Shown piece by piece: positions 24,060 through 35,289 of a stretch of 64,000 nt of DNA. Position 1 is the first letter of the stretch. Every line of letters starts with the position of its first letter. Origin of the DNA: Sphagnum magellanicum (Eukaryota; Streptophyta; Sphagnopsida; Sphagnales; Sphagnaceae); assembly GCA_021904315.1 (NCBI GenBank), contig CM038922.1:8655347-8719346 (forward strand), read 5' to 3'. The translations under genes and the position numbers were made by a program. A model generated the notes under the pieces. It did not search any database. It saw only the letters and a list, made by a program, of their open reading frames with translations, and was not told the origin of the DNA.

Positions 24060-24330
24060 AAAACCTATGATGGCCATACACACACCCTGCAATGAAAAGG
24101 TTGCACAACTGCCATTTGTGTTCAGAGACAGCTAGAATAAAATTATGTACAAGAACTGTCATGAATGACTGACACCTACCTGAGATCTAAAACTACAGGG
24201 CTTTTGCTCCAACCTCCCTCCTGTCTGAGAGACTTTCATGGGATGTGGGACCCAACTCCGTCCTTGGCCTACTACTGCTATACAAGAGATACCACATCCT
24301 ATAGAAACTCTCATCTGTGTATAATTTACA
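24060..24330. repeat. Segmental duplication, distal unit of copy B (ACR downstream flank)
   Basis: Homologous to 12,480-12,790. On the minus strand it contains TTTTAGATCTCAG followed by GTAGGTGT, a good splice-donor context preserved in both copies (24,178-24,190 here). It could be a 3' UTR exon of the ACR gene or a piece of an older transcript. No open frame of note. Confidence 0.6.
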
Positions 24331-24509
24331 AGACATAAAATGGCATCATTGCTAACTCATTTTGCTCCCCAAGCTGCACAATTTGGCACAAATTCTGTGT
24401 GCTAGGGATGCTTGTTGTATTGGTTGTCTCAGCTCTTCATCATCATCACTAATCAACACTTTCACAAATTTCACGTCAATTTAAAGCTGAGAGAGACAGA
24501 GGAAGGCAT

Positions 24510-27155
24510 TTAAGCGATTAGGGTTGATCTCCAGCCAAGGTTGGTCAGTCCATAGAAAAACCGTTCTGAAGATTTCAAGAGACCTGTGAGAAGCTTTGCT
24601 CTTCCTTCTGGCTCATGAGGTGGTGACCTGAAGAAAGTTGGTGAGTCCTTCACTTCCAGAACCATCTGTCCCAACTCTCGTCTAATTGCTTCTACAGTCT
24701 TCATGTCCACTGGATTTCCTGAAGCATCCGTGACATAGAATACATTGACAGCCTTGTCACCTCGAGTTGAAACATCTGCCCTTGTAACTGAGAGACCATT
24801 CTCCCGAAAGATGCGAGTCACATCTGACAAGAGCCCCACCCTGTCACTGGTACAGAGCTCCAACCTCAGACCCTGCAGAATAATAAAAGAAGGCCACAAT
24901 CAGATTTAGGTTGAGCACTTCACAAGAAATGCAGGGCTGTGACAGCATGTCAACAATCTTAGTCAAATCTAAAGGTTGAGAAAAATCCTAGCCTAAGCAC
25001 AGAGATCAAAGAATCACTGTTCAAATCAAGAGACATTCATTTGGTAAAACAAGGCACACCCAGAGACTGCTATAAAATGTCAAGAGATATAAAGCCTTCA
25101 ACACTACAGAAATTCCAATGTTTATTTCCATGTCACTGAACCACGAGATGAGATTTACCTCAGAGTATCTTCGCTCAATGGCAGCTTCCAAACATTTCTT
25201 AATGCGTCTTTCACCTTCCACATCAAGTGCACAACCATTCACATGGCGAATGTAATATTCCTGTCAAAAGAAAACAATTCAGAAAGTGAGATTCAGACCT
25301 CAAACTGATACACCTTTCTAAGTTGCTAGAGACTGCACTGCACAGAGATTACAAGCAAGAAGATCCAAAGGAAACCACTTTCACAAGAGATTTAAGTATA
25401 CCTGGACAGCATCAAAGCCTGAACAGCTGATTTTGGCATGGAACACGACAAACTGCATGTCTGTCAGAGCACAAACTGTGTCAAATAACAGCTTGGGCCG
25501 GTCTCTACACTGGACATTGACTAGAACATAACCCCTTTCATTGGTCTTATATACTGAGATAATTGGCTTTCTTTTGTCATTCAAGCTGCTGAAACACGGG
25601 GACTTCTCATCCCCCTCATAATCCCTGTCTGCAAACATCATCTGGTGCAAGCGTCTCTCTGTGTGTGTAATTCCTGCAGCAAAATCTGTCTTTGCCCCTC
25701 TCCTTTCTCCATCACCTCCCATCACACTTGATAGCAAGTCCCTAATCTGGTCCAATTTCTTTTTATCTTTGAGAGGGCCACCACTGACCCCATCAGTCAC
25801 ATAGACCACACACGCCACTCTGGTATTATGTGTCCACACTTCAGCAGCATTCACATTACACTGCTGCTTGGTGAGAACTGCTGAAACCTCTGACAGAAGA
25901 CCAGGCCTATCGGTCCCTGTAAGCTCTATGACCGTGTGCTCTGCAATGGATTCCACCCCCACAGATTGCCCAGGACATCTTTGCAGACCTGCTGATGGAC
26001 ATTCCTTTCTCTTTTTTGCGCCCAACGTCTGCATTGGGAAACAGAAGCAAGTTAGAAGAAAGGAACAAAGGTAAATACCACAAATGCAAAGCCCTCACAA
26101 GACTCAAAAACCAGCTACAGCTCTTCCTGCATGCTTGCTGAGGAACAAATTTCTTTAAAAGCAAAAACATTAACACACCTGTATAATATGGTTTATGGTC
26201 TCTTCATCATGGATCTTGCATCCCTTGTTGTTGGTGACATGGAACACTACACCCCATACACAACAAAAAGGTCAGAAACCCATAAAAAAACCAGCAACTA
26301 TGAGCTACCTCAAGAAGTGTTCTATTGGATCACATGCAGTTGTCACCCAAAGAGAAGTGCCAGATGCAGATCTTGAGCAGACTGCTGAACTCACCAACCA
26401 TGAACCACCTTCCATCAGATGATATGTAGGCTTTTGTGACTGTCAAATCGAGGTCAGTGAGGACTTGCACAACCTCCAGCAAGATGCCATGCCTGTTGCC
26501 ACTGTCGACCTGGAAAACAGAACAGCCACAACTACAAAACTCAGAACCTCTGAAGAAGGTCCCATACTCAAGTTACTGAGCCACCTACAGACCAAAACCC
26601 AAAGAGCAGCTCAAGAGCACACAAGACAGCCGAGAAGAAAGAAAGAAAGAACTCTCAGGCCACCTAATCGACCCTAATCTTAGAAGCGGAAAAGAAGAAC
26701 CATCAGAAGACACCTTCCCTCAACAAAACTATCAAAAGCTCTGTTGCCACAAACCCTAGGACTTGACAGGTTGCAAAAAAAAAGTCTTACAACAGCACGA
26801 AAAAGGAACTGCTCTGAACAAGAAGAAACGAGTTCATATTTGAGAGAGTCAGGGAACGGGGGACACTTTGTGCTCACCTTAACGAGAGTGGCATCATCGT
26901 ACGCATCATTATCCACGACGACTCTGAAACCAGACAGACACAGTATATTATGCAAGACGATAGGTAGCGTTTCACAACTTTCTGAAGAAGAAGGAATGGT
27001 GTGGCGGATTAGTAAGGATAGAAAGCAAGCACTCCAAAAAGACAGATCGAGGTAAAGATGACTTCTGGGTTGTGAGCGGCATACCGTGGGCGGCTTATAT
27101 GCATGCCAATAGTCTCATAGTCAGGATCGAAATACGGCCAACTTGTGGTCTCCAT
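24510..27155 (-). CDS. ACT-domain-repeat (ACR) protein, seven exons
   Basis: Exons (minus strand): 27,155-27,085; 26,923-26,878; 26,509-26,395; 26,246-26,179; 26,028-25,402; 25,260-25,159; 24,872-24,510. All six introns have GT-AG ends and phases that agree, giving 463 residues with no stop. The start ATG (METTSWPYFDPDYE) matches the usual WPYFDPEYE opening of plant ACR proteins; an upstream in-frame ATG lies before a splice acceptor. ACT domains: about 25-98 (RVVVDNDA to VVFHVTNN), 131-205 (HTVIELTGTDRPGLLSEV), 267-340 (YVLVNVQCRDRPKLLFDTV) and 344-425 (GLRLELCTSDRVGLLSDVT). The DRPGLL-type ligand-site motif is kept in domains 2-4. Length fits the family (about 420-480). Plant ACR proteins are GlnD-related, non-enzymatic and thought to sense amino acids; the ligand here is unknown. 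Exact paralogue not assigned. Confidence 0.93.
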
Positions 27156-28320
27156 CGCTGATACAACTGCGAAGAGAGAACAACTGGTGTGACGAAAAAC
27201 AACACAAGCGAGAGACTTGTTCCTGTGCACTCCTCCTGCTTGTGATGTGCTCAGTTGTATGTATGTTCAGAACTCCAGAGCTAGAAACAGAGTAGCACCT
27301 CTAGAGGAGGCAAGAACATCGTTGCCAAACAGAGAGGAGTTTCTTCTAGGACTAATGTGTCTAGTGCATCCCTGCCAAGTATAAGATCTGGAAATGTGCA
27401 GACTCGAGCGAGAGCGCGCGAAGACCTTCGATCCGTACCTAGAAAGCATTTTGAAGGAGGATTGTCTAGAACAAGAGAGCAAATACTACAAACTATGCAA
27501 GTCGCGAAAACATCTCTTCCAGACCTTCTAAGACATAGGAACACACGGGAAAAGGGGAAAAATTCTCTACCTCCACTGGCACTGCTTCTGAAATCGTTTA
27601 TCTTCTGCCTTAGAGCAAGCCAGTCTTGAAAACGCCCCGGGGGGCGGGTGGGGGAGAAAGAGAAGCTCGGCACTATCGTGCGTGCGTGAGTATAACAGAC
27701 AGCGCGCTCTTCTCACAAAACCTCAGCACAGCTTCTTCGAATAGCAACAGCGGCAGCAGCAGCAAACCAAAACTCTAATAGCATCATCATCATCCACGCC
27801 ACAGCTTGTACTCTGTCTCCTACAACAACAACAAGAGTCCTCTCTCCATGCGCACAACAACTTCATAATAACTCCGAAGGGATTGCGCTTTTCAGATCTT
27901 CATTTGCCAAAAGGCTAAAAAAGCCGGTCCTTCGTCCAGCCAGTTATACTTCCAGCAACGAGAACCCTTCCCCTTCCCCTCCACAGCATGCAATGCCAGC
28001 CCCTTTGATACACCCTCACGGGACACACAAATCAAGAAAATCAAATTTCTCCCCCGAATTTCAACATCAGTTTCTGAAACTGGGATCTGTTCCACTATCC
28101 TCTCCTCGCTTACGTCTTTCGAAAAATTTCAGCAGTTTCGAGAAAGAAAGAAAGAACTCCGCCGCGTACTTGTCCCGCCTTCGTTTTTCTTCTTCTTCTT
28201 CTTCTTCTCCGTCTTCTTCTTCTTCCTAGTCTAGTCTTCCCCCTGCCCTCCTCTCTCTCCCACCTTTCATCATCCCGCCGTTGGACGCTTCTCATCCAGG
28301 TCTCTTGCACATTCGTCCAT
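27156..28320 (-). promoter_or_regulatory. ACR 5' UTR and promoter-proximal region, CpG-rich
   Basis: A strong acceptor (CTCTTCGCAG, minus strand, ending about 27,169) lies 13 bp before the start codon, so the leader is spliced. A plausible upstream donor is GTGGAG followed by GTAGAG near 27,577, which would give a 5' UTR intron of about 0.4 kb; another donor is possible. The region is richer in GC and CpG than anything else in the window (GAGAGCGCGCGAAG, CGTGCGTGCGTGAG), as expected for unmethylated promoter sequence. A CTT/GAA microsatellite lies at 28,185-28,226. No convincing TATA box was found. Confidence 0.6.
28185..28226. repeat. (CTT)n / (GAA)n microsatellite
   Basis: Two runs of TTC triplets split by CCG, on the promoter side of the ACR gene. 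GAA runs are common in plant 5' UTRs and promoters. Confidence 0.85.
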
Positions 28321-28374
28321 GAACAGATAGATCATAAACCAGAATGTTGTCTTGTGCGCCACGGAATGCGGGGG

Positions 28375-28570
28375 CCAACCAGCAAAACAGCCTTTCTTTT
28401 AGCCAAAAAGCGAAATCAAAAAGAAAAGGACTGTTAAAATCAAGTTTTAAAAAAAGAATTTCAGTCGCCAAAACTTAACCAGTATTCGCCATATTTTGAT
28501 ACGCAGTTCAAGTAGGTGACCAAAAATATATCAAGGATGTTTTTAAAAAGTTTACTTTCAGATTAGGTTG
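28375..28570 (+). repeat. Direct repeat, left member
   Basis: AGCCAAAAAGCGAAATCAAAA, GTTCAAGTAGGTGACCAAAAATATA and TTTACTTTCA line up in the same order with 29,425-29,640. Divergence is substantial, so this is by-eye homology. Confidence 0.55.
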
Positions 28571-29424
28571 CAAAGTTTTAAAAATCGGGTAAATACAAAA
28601 TTAAAATTAATTATAAAAAATACACACACACATATATATAACACATTGCCAACCAGCCAAGCGCTGATCAAAATTTCAAAAACACGGATAGATGGAAGAT
28701 GGATGAACGGATTCAAAAATAGTAGTTCATCTACCGACGATGAATTGTTTTCTTATCATCCAGGTAGTTCGGAATGTGGCTCATTGTGGGCGCCGGAACG
28801 TCGGGTCGGACGGACGGTCGGTCAGACGGACGATGCTCTCCTTCTTCCTCTCTCCACTCTGCAGCTGCGAGGGAGTGATGGAGTTTGCCACGCCTCCCTC
28901 TTCCTGAACCGACAAACCCGCGGCCGCCAATTTGGTAGGCGCTGGAATTGGCAGAGCTTGTTAGCTAGCGCCACAACAATACATGATGCGAACAGACATT
29001 TATTTGTTGGTGCTGTGACTTTTTTGGGTGGGATCTCATTGCTTGTTTTAGCGCAGATCGTGGCGCGTTGTCGAAGCTGCTGCCTCCATAGATGATGTCC
29101 CCTTTGCCTAAAAAAAAACAAACAGCTCCGCTTTCTTTATTTCTCTCTTTCGTTCTTAACGGAAATCAGACAGTCGTGGATGGAGCGGAGCGATCCGGGG
29201 AACGGAGGAAAGGCATCGGGCTGTTAGAAAGAGGGAGGCGCAATAGATCCTGTCAGAAAACCCTAATTTTGGGTGCAGCCCAAATTGTTCTATGGAATGG
29301 TGAAGCCACTGCCCATTATGTTGGGTATGATATGCACGGTCAGCCCAACTGGGTAAAGCCAGGCATACACACCCAACAGAATCAGCAACGACAAGACCAT
29401 TCCACGACATTAACGTCTCATGGT
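28571..29424. other. Unassigned segment between direct repeats
   Basis: Contains a CGGACGGTCGGTCAGACGG run (28,807-28,825) and moderate GC. Overlapping frames of 175 codons (plus, 28,568-29,095) and 99 codons (minus) exist, but neither has a recognisable domain. The plus frame starts inside the repeat, so I do not call a gene. Confidence 0.35.
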
Positions 29425-29640
29425 GGCAGATCAAAGCAGCCCAGCTTATTTTTGGCTGGCTATATAATAGCCAAAATGTGAAATTAAAAAAATTAAAACT
29501 GCAAAATTCAAGTGGTTTTTGAGATTTTCAATAGCTGGAATTCAACTAGAATTCAATAAAAGTTCTTTATACATGGTTGAAGTAGAATATCCAAATATAT
29601 TAAGGAGGATTATTTTTTGAAATTTTACTTTCATATTTAG
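29425..29640 (+). repeat. Direct repeat, right member
   Basis: Matches 28,375-28,570 at a spacing of about 1,060 bp: TAGCCAAAATGTGAAATTAAA, GTTGAAGTAGAATATCCAAATATAT and TTTACTTTCA. It could mark a tandem duplication or the ends of an old insertion. Confidence 0.55.
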
Positions 29641-31215
29641 CATGTAGCCAAATCTAGAAAAATCTTCACTATGGATGATTGCTACTTTGGCTACATTGCA
29701 ACATTGATAAAGAAAACATTGATTTAAGACATTTTTTTAGAAATTCATGTTCAAGAGAATATTTGATCATTCTTACAAATGTATGATCATCGCCTCAAGA
29801 TTAAGTCCTATAATATTGTGAAGAAAATGACAAAATCTGCCACCCCAGACCATAAGGTGACTAATAATTATTCAATTCTAGGTGTTTTCTTTCTGTTGTT
29901 GGCAAGCTGGGTTGTTGAGGCAGAAATTTTGATCAAGGGTAAGTAAGCCACCCCTCCAAATACTCTAGAAAGATTCTACCGATTCATTCATTTGGGTTGT
30001 ATGGTAAACAACTCATGCAATTGGAACAGTTGCTTGGCAGGTTTGCGCCCCCCTTACCACGAAGGTAAGGTGGGTATAATGAGAACCAGTCAAGCCCCCA
30101 CGTGTGGGTTGAGTTCTCACCCAGCATAAAGAAGAAGCATCGGTAAAAGACTTTCAAGACTTTCATCCCGGCAACAGTGTATGTGGGGCAGGGGGCCAAA
30201 GGAGGCTCAACAAATGTAACCATTCCGGTAGACCTGGGCAATGATCTTTACCTTTTCGAAGTGTGCCTTCACAGTCCAAAGGAAATTTCCTGCTATGAAA
30301 GGACTTTACGCAACCTTTACGCAACTGGAGCCATTTCAAACACTGTCTTTCTTCATATTGTGCCACGGCAATGTCTCACAAAATGTGTATATGAGCGAAA
30401 GAAAGAATTTTGAAAAAAATTCTCACTCGTTAGTGGTTCTCTGTTTCTCCCCCATTTCAACACGGAAGTAAGTATTGAATAAATGTACCCTTCTCAACCA
30501 TTAGTTCTCAAAAAATCAAAGAACCATCTTAGACCCTTGTACCATGGTTGTAAAAAAATCAAAGAATTGGTCAAAAACCCTACCCTGAATCATCAATTCT
30601 TTTCTCATTCTTTTCAGGAGAACCTGATGGTTCTTTGAAATTTGTCACAAACCCAAGACGGGCAGTTTTTTTTTTATTTTTAAAACCCCAAATTTGGGGC
30701 TTTTTAAAATGTTAGGTCCAGATATAACTACCATTAGCAGGTATGGGAGAAGCTGAGGGCTATTTTATTTTTTCATAAGTTTAAAAACATACGGAGAGTA
30801 TTTAACCTGTGAAAAACACAATGTTTTGAAGAAAAACTTCACTGTAAAAAAGACACTTCTGATCTGCATTGGCTTTTACTTCTTAATGATCTTAATGATC
30901 CATCACTTAGGGTATCCTGACCAAAGTCTATGGTAGTAAGAGGCCATCTGGAGATGATGTCTTCAAGTCATGACTTTTTATTGTCAGCCGAGCAGTTCAA
31001 ATTCCACACCCTTGTTGCAGTTCGGGCCACAAGTGATGTAAGATGGTTCTCGTCTTGTAGGGGCCATCTTGTAGCAAAGATTGAAAAAAAGAAGTTCTAC
31101 ATTCTTTCTTTTTTTTCTCATGTTTGAAATCCATGCCCAGCCTTATGCAACTGAGCTTGACCTGGGAGTGTGCTAATGGCTTGTCTGTCTGGTATGCCGT
31201 TTGTTGTTCCAAACC
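29641..31215. other. No gene seen
   Basis: Mixed sequence without coding motifs. 30,480-30,660 carries AAAGAACC/GGTTCTTTG words also seen at 35,090-35,300 and 54,331-54,530, suggesting a shared degenerate repeat. Confidence 0.4.
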
Positions 31216-31216
31216 A

Positions 31217-31250
31217 TTATATATATATATATATATAATATATATATATC
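31217..31250. repeat. (TA)n microsatellite
   Basis: Two TA runs separated by one irregularity. Confidence 0.85.
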
Positions 31251-31948
31251 CAAGAAATGATTGCCCCAAATCATTTCAAGTTTTCTTTATAAAGGCTGAT
31301 TTTAAAGGCTTAACTAATGAGACCATCAAAGACTCTTGACACTCGGCTTTTTTTTTAAAACAATTAAATTCATGGACCTACAACAAGGTCCGAAATTTTG
31401 ACTAAACCTGTGGATCTCATTTTTCTCCACTCTAGAAAACTCTTTGGGTCTCTTCCCAATGGGGGGGGTGGAGACCCAATGGGGGAGGCGGGGGTGGGGT
31501 GGTGGAAGGCAGGGGTAGGTTACCAATCTGGCCAACCGGCCATGACATGGGAAACACGTTTCTTCCTTTCGGTCCACAAGCCAAAAAAACTGTAGAAAAA
31601 GGGAAGAATAATAGACCACCACATCACATCACGCATTGCATAGTCGGTGTGTGGGGGATAGATTGGTCTACGGGTCATCTCAAATGTTTAAAAACCACCA
31701 ACAAAGAATATCAAAATGAAAGCATGGAAAAAGATCAAATTTTGCCCCCCCTCTATTCACTCACCAAACGACCATACCGTCAGCACATGTTATAGTAAGA
31801 ATTTAGCCTCCAACGTCCATATCGAATTGCATGCAGATTTTCAAACACCCAAAAAAGTAAAAAATGGAAAAAGGTGCAAGCCCACCTTTACACACAAGCC
31901 CTTTCTTTTCCTCAAGAGAGTTTGGTAGCAAGGGTTTAGGGTAAAAAT
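31251..31948. other. No gene seen; G-rich tract inside
   Basis: 31,458-31,517 is G-rich on the plus strand (GGGGGGGTGG, GGGGGAGGCGGGGGTGGGG) and has several G runs that could form a G-quadruplex. No coding pattern. Confidence 0.4.
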
Positions 31949-32001
31949 TCACATTCAATTGGTTCTTGTAAGCTAGCAGTACAAGAACCAATTGAATGTG
32001 A
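31949..32001. repeat. Perfect 22-bp inverted repeat with 9-nt loop (long hairpin)
   Basis: Arms 31,949-31,970 and 31,980-32,001 are exact reverse complements (arm core CATTCAATTGGTTCTTGTA); the loop is AGCTAGCAG. Pairing continues imperfectly outward for roughly 20-25 more bases on each side (AAGGGTTTAGGG facing CCCAAACCTT), so the whole fold-back spans about 31,925-32,030. The shape, a perfect inner stem with an imperfect outer stem, fits a small-RNA-producing inverted repeat or a tiny fold-back transposon. No TATA box or target duplication was identified. Confidence 0.7.
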
Positions 32002-33150
32002 TTTCTTCCCAAACCTTCCAACTTGAAAAAAAAATTGCTCGAAAGACTAAAGAGTCCACTCGCAAACCTTTGCATGCAATGCTTTATTATATATCTAATG
32101 TTTGATATGTCACACAAAATTCATTGCAATTAAATTTGTACCCAATGGGACCTTATGTTGATATGGTCCTCCTCATCCATTTGGTTCTATATTTGTTTAA
32201 CAATCTAAAATACAATTAATGCATGACATGCATGCCTCCACATACATGTGTTTTTTCATTTTTCGGGGGGTGAATTTCCCTATTTTTCTCAAGAAAAGAG
32301 ATTGTAATCACCAAATTTCTACAACAGGTTGAAATAGGTAATCGAAATCCAAAAGGATTCTTAATTTTTTTTAATTTCAATATTTGGTCTATAACCAAAT
32401 TTGGCTAAATTTTCTTGTGGTCAATCGTTAGTTTCACTACATCAGAAAATTCAAAAAGTAAAATAAAATCCCTCGGTGTCCACCACCACACCCAAATGGC
32501 TGAATAAGTAGAAACGTATGTTATACCTAAAAAAAGAACAATGTGCAATTTACCTAAAAGAGAAGTAACACTGTGAAAAAAACAAACTCAAAAGCCCCCA
32601 TTGGAACCGGGTCTTTTTTTTGGAGAATTCTTGTAATTTCTTGGGCCCAAAAAATTGGGAAATTTCTTTTTTTTAAATTGTAGATCGGAGTCATTTTGCT
32701 AATTTTGGGGGGAAAAAATTCGCCAATTTCTCCATATCATAAAATAGGGAGGTCGGAATTTTTTTTTAAAAAAAATTCCCTGATTGGGACCCAGCAAGAG
32801 AAAGTAGTGCGAGAGAAGGGGGCCGAAAAAAACATAACGATGCCCAAAGTGTTTTGGCTGCTCATGATACAAACCCCTATTACCAATCATTGACATAACT
32901 AGAAGCACAATAATAGTTCCCTCTCCATTCAATCAATGAAGCCAGCCAGCCAGCCACATGGCACAGGGAAAATCTCCCCTTCCCCCAATGCAAAAATAAA
33001 TAATGCAATTATTTGAAAAATTGGTGGTGAGTTGTGATGCCGTGCTTTTCACAGCTGTAAGGATCACAACTGTAGTATACGTATTATTTTGGTGATGAGA
33101 GCTAGAAGCTACTACTAGTACCACACTTTGTAAATGAAAACTCAATAGAG
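32002..33150. other. No gene seen
   Basis: Homopolymer-rich (A and T runs, GGGGGG runs near 32,265 and 32,706), with only short chance frames. Confidence 0.4.
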
Positions 33151-33500
33151 AAATCCGTAAAGTCACCCTGTCTTCACCCTGTCTTTGGGCCTCCTTTCAC
33201 CCCTTAAGCCCTCTTTTTAGTGGTATCCATAAAGTAAGGAGATTTTTATTAAATCTCAGCATGAAATGCTGAAACTCAGTACGAAATGCATAAGGTTCGA
33301 GAGGTTATAGTGCCTGTACAGGTAGGAGCGGTGAAAATCTATGTAGCAACAACAATGGAGCCGCTCAGGAAAAAAGGAAAAAAGAAAGACAGGGTGAAAC
33401 TCAGGAACCATCAAAATTGATGGTTTTCTGAGTTCCACACCCCGCTTGAATGCTAATGTACTTTTTTGCAGGATTTTTTTGAATCTCACCCTGTGAAACT
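33151..33500 (-). mobile_element. MITE family B, copy 2
   Basis: Opens with ATCCGTAAAGTCACCCTG and continues with TCTTCACCCTGTCTTTGGGC, the same as copy 4 at 55,733. The interior GCTGAAACTCAGTACGAAATG, GAAAATCTATGTAGCA and CGCTCAGGAA is the reverse of copies 1 and 3. Right border uncertain. Confidence 0.65.
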
Positions 33501-33629
33501 GTTTTGATTTTTCTTTTGTTTAAAAAAATGAAGTCAATGGACATGAACCTTGATTGGTGGTTGTCCTATTATTAACATACAAACTTATGGAGTGCATATG
33601 CGCCCCCCGCCCCCCAAAATCCACAAAAT

Positions 33630-33975
33630 AAAAGAGTTTTGTATTCAAATTCAACCTCTATTTTCCAATATGAAGGTGGGCTTACGTAATTTACAAAATG
33701 AAAGAGTTTTGTATTCAAATTCAAACCTCTAGTTTCCAATTTGAATTGGTGGGCTTATGTAATTTACAACATAAAAGAGTTTTGTATTCAAATTCAACCT
33801 CTATTTTTCAATTTGAATTGGTGGGTGTACGTAATTTATGAAATAAAAGAGTTTTGTATTCAAACTCAACCCCTATTTTCCAATTTGAATTGGTGGGCTT
33901 ACGTAATTTGCAAAATAAAAGAGTGTTGTATTCAAATTCAACCTCTATTTTCCAATTTGAATTGGTGGGCTTAGA
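33630..33975 (+). repeat. 72-bp minisatellite, five units
   Basis: Units begin AAAAGAGTTTTGTATTCAAA at about 33,630, 33,700, 33,773, 33,845 and 33,917, so the period is 70-73 and mostly 72. Because 72 is 24 codons, an open frame at 33,741-33,974 encodes a repeated EFCIQIQPLFSNLNWWAYVI-like unit, and its reverse strand is open too. I take the frame as a by-product of the period, not as a gene. Confidence 0.85.
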
Positions 33976-34243
33976 GTGTGCATGGATGAACAAAACTAAA
34001 TAAATCATCTCAAAACTTGGTGTGGGTTGTGAATTGGGTTGTTGTGTGTGTGTATGTGCTGCACTCAAGTCTCAGACAAAGATAATGAAATCCGAGGGCA
34101 GAATTTGAGCTGAAGTTTCACCAACAAGATCTGAAGATCTGTTGGTACTAGAAATGTAGTTCATCAACCAAAGGAACTGTTTGGAGGGTGGTTTCGAATC
34201 TGGATTTTGAGTATTATCATTGTGTCCTTGTATACGGAGACCA

Positions 34244-34258
34244 CCCCCCCCCCCCCCC
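34244..34258. repeat. Poly-C run
   Basis: Fifteen consecutive C. Its length may be unreliable in the assembly. Confidence 0.9.
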
Positions 34259-35289
34259 ACCCCAAACGGTTGTGTCCAATCATTTTATAATTTCTGCTAT
34301 TTCATGCAACAATTTTGTCCAGACAAGACCGGAATGGACTACTGCATCCACAAGGCAATGGAATGACCGAATTTTTTTTCCATATATTGCGGCCCATTTC
34401 TTCTAACCCCATCATAACCCCTTTTCTCCTTTTTTTTTTTTTTCTCTCTCTTTCAGGAAGAAAGTCATTCAGCAAATCCGACCTTTTCCAAAAAGCAATT
34501 ATGCCTACCCAAAAAGTGGGGAGCCGTACCCATCAACCCCACTTGGTAATAAAACTAAGGACAACCACTTTTCCACCATAAGGGAACCAAAATTCGGCAC
34601 AGCCAGATTTCCAGCAAAACAACCCGGCAAGGCTACATTCCACCTTTGGCCGACCACCATCAGATCGTCCATCAGTGGCTACAATCGTCTCATTGAATTG
34701 CGGCACACATAGCTGGCAAAAGATTACATGACACACTAGCCCTAACACTTGTAGAACACGCACACAATCTCAAAAGAACCCATCTCCACGTTCACACCTC
34801 TTTCGACCATTGACTGGCTTTCGTAAACAAATTCAAAAAAGTGCACAATTGTTTATTTCCGTCAAATTCAACTCAAAAGTTCGTCAGCTGGGGATCATAT
34901 AAAAAATAATATTTGCTAGATTCGGCCTTTTTTTTTTTTCCCTTTTCTTGTGATGCAATTTTGTTGGAGTACTGGAGGGAAAAATGTATATACCAACCAA
35001 CCTGTCCCTCCCACGGTTATCACCAGTCTGATAAGAACTAGAACAACTGGAGGGGAGGTGTGCGATGTCCTTGGCAGTTCTTTGATTTTTGTTCATAACC
35101 TCTAGTTCTCAGCTTTTGAAAATTTTCAGCATCAAAAGACCCTCTGATTCCTGGGTTTTTGAACATTTTCAGAATTAAAGAACCTTCGTTTGCAGGGTTT
35201 GTGTCACAAATCTTCAAACAAACCAATGGGTTTTTGCAAAAACCCCTGGCAAAGACCGGCAGTTAAGGGTGGGTGGGTTCTAAACTGCA
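34259..35289. other. No gene seen
   Basis: No coding pattern. 35,090-35,300 holds AGTTCTTTGATTTTTG and AAAGAACC words related to the 54,331 minisatellite unit. Confidence 0.4.

Noticed and set aside
25868-26176. Frames overlapping ACR exons on both strands
   Set aside because: Shadows of the ACR coding exon and its adjacent intron.
27281-27673. 130-codon minus-strand frame before the ACR start
   Set aside because: Lies in the CpG-rich leader region; lacks homology and is interrupted by likely 5' UTR splice sites.
28568-29095. 175-codon plus-strand frame upstream of the ACR gene
   Set aside because: Begins inside a dispersed direct repeat, no recognisable motif, and a 99-codon frame overlaps it on the other strand.
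30034-30180. Organelle-derived or tRNA-like segment (GC-rich, GTTGAGTTCTCACC)
   Set aside because: No cloverleaf and no recognised chloroplast or mitochondrial gene.
33630-33975. Possible CRISPR-like array
   Set aside because: Units are contiguous with no unique spacers, and the genome is a plant's.
33741-34068. Repeated-protein frames on both strands
   Set aside because: Forced open by the 72-bp repeat period.
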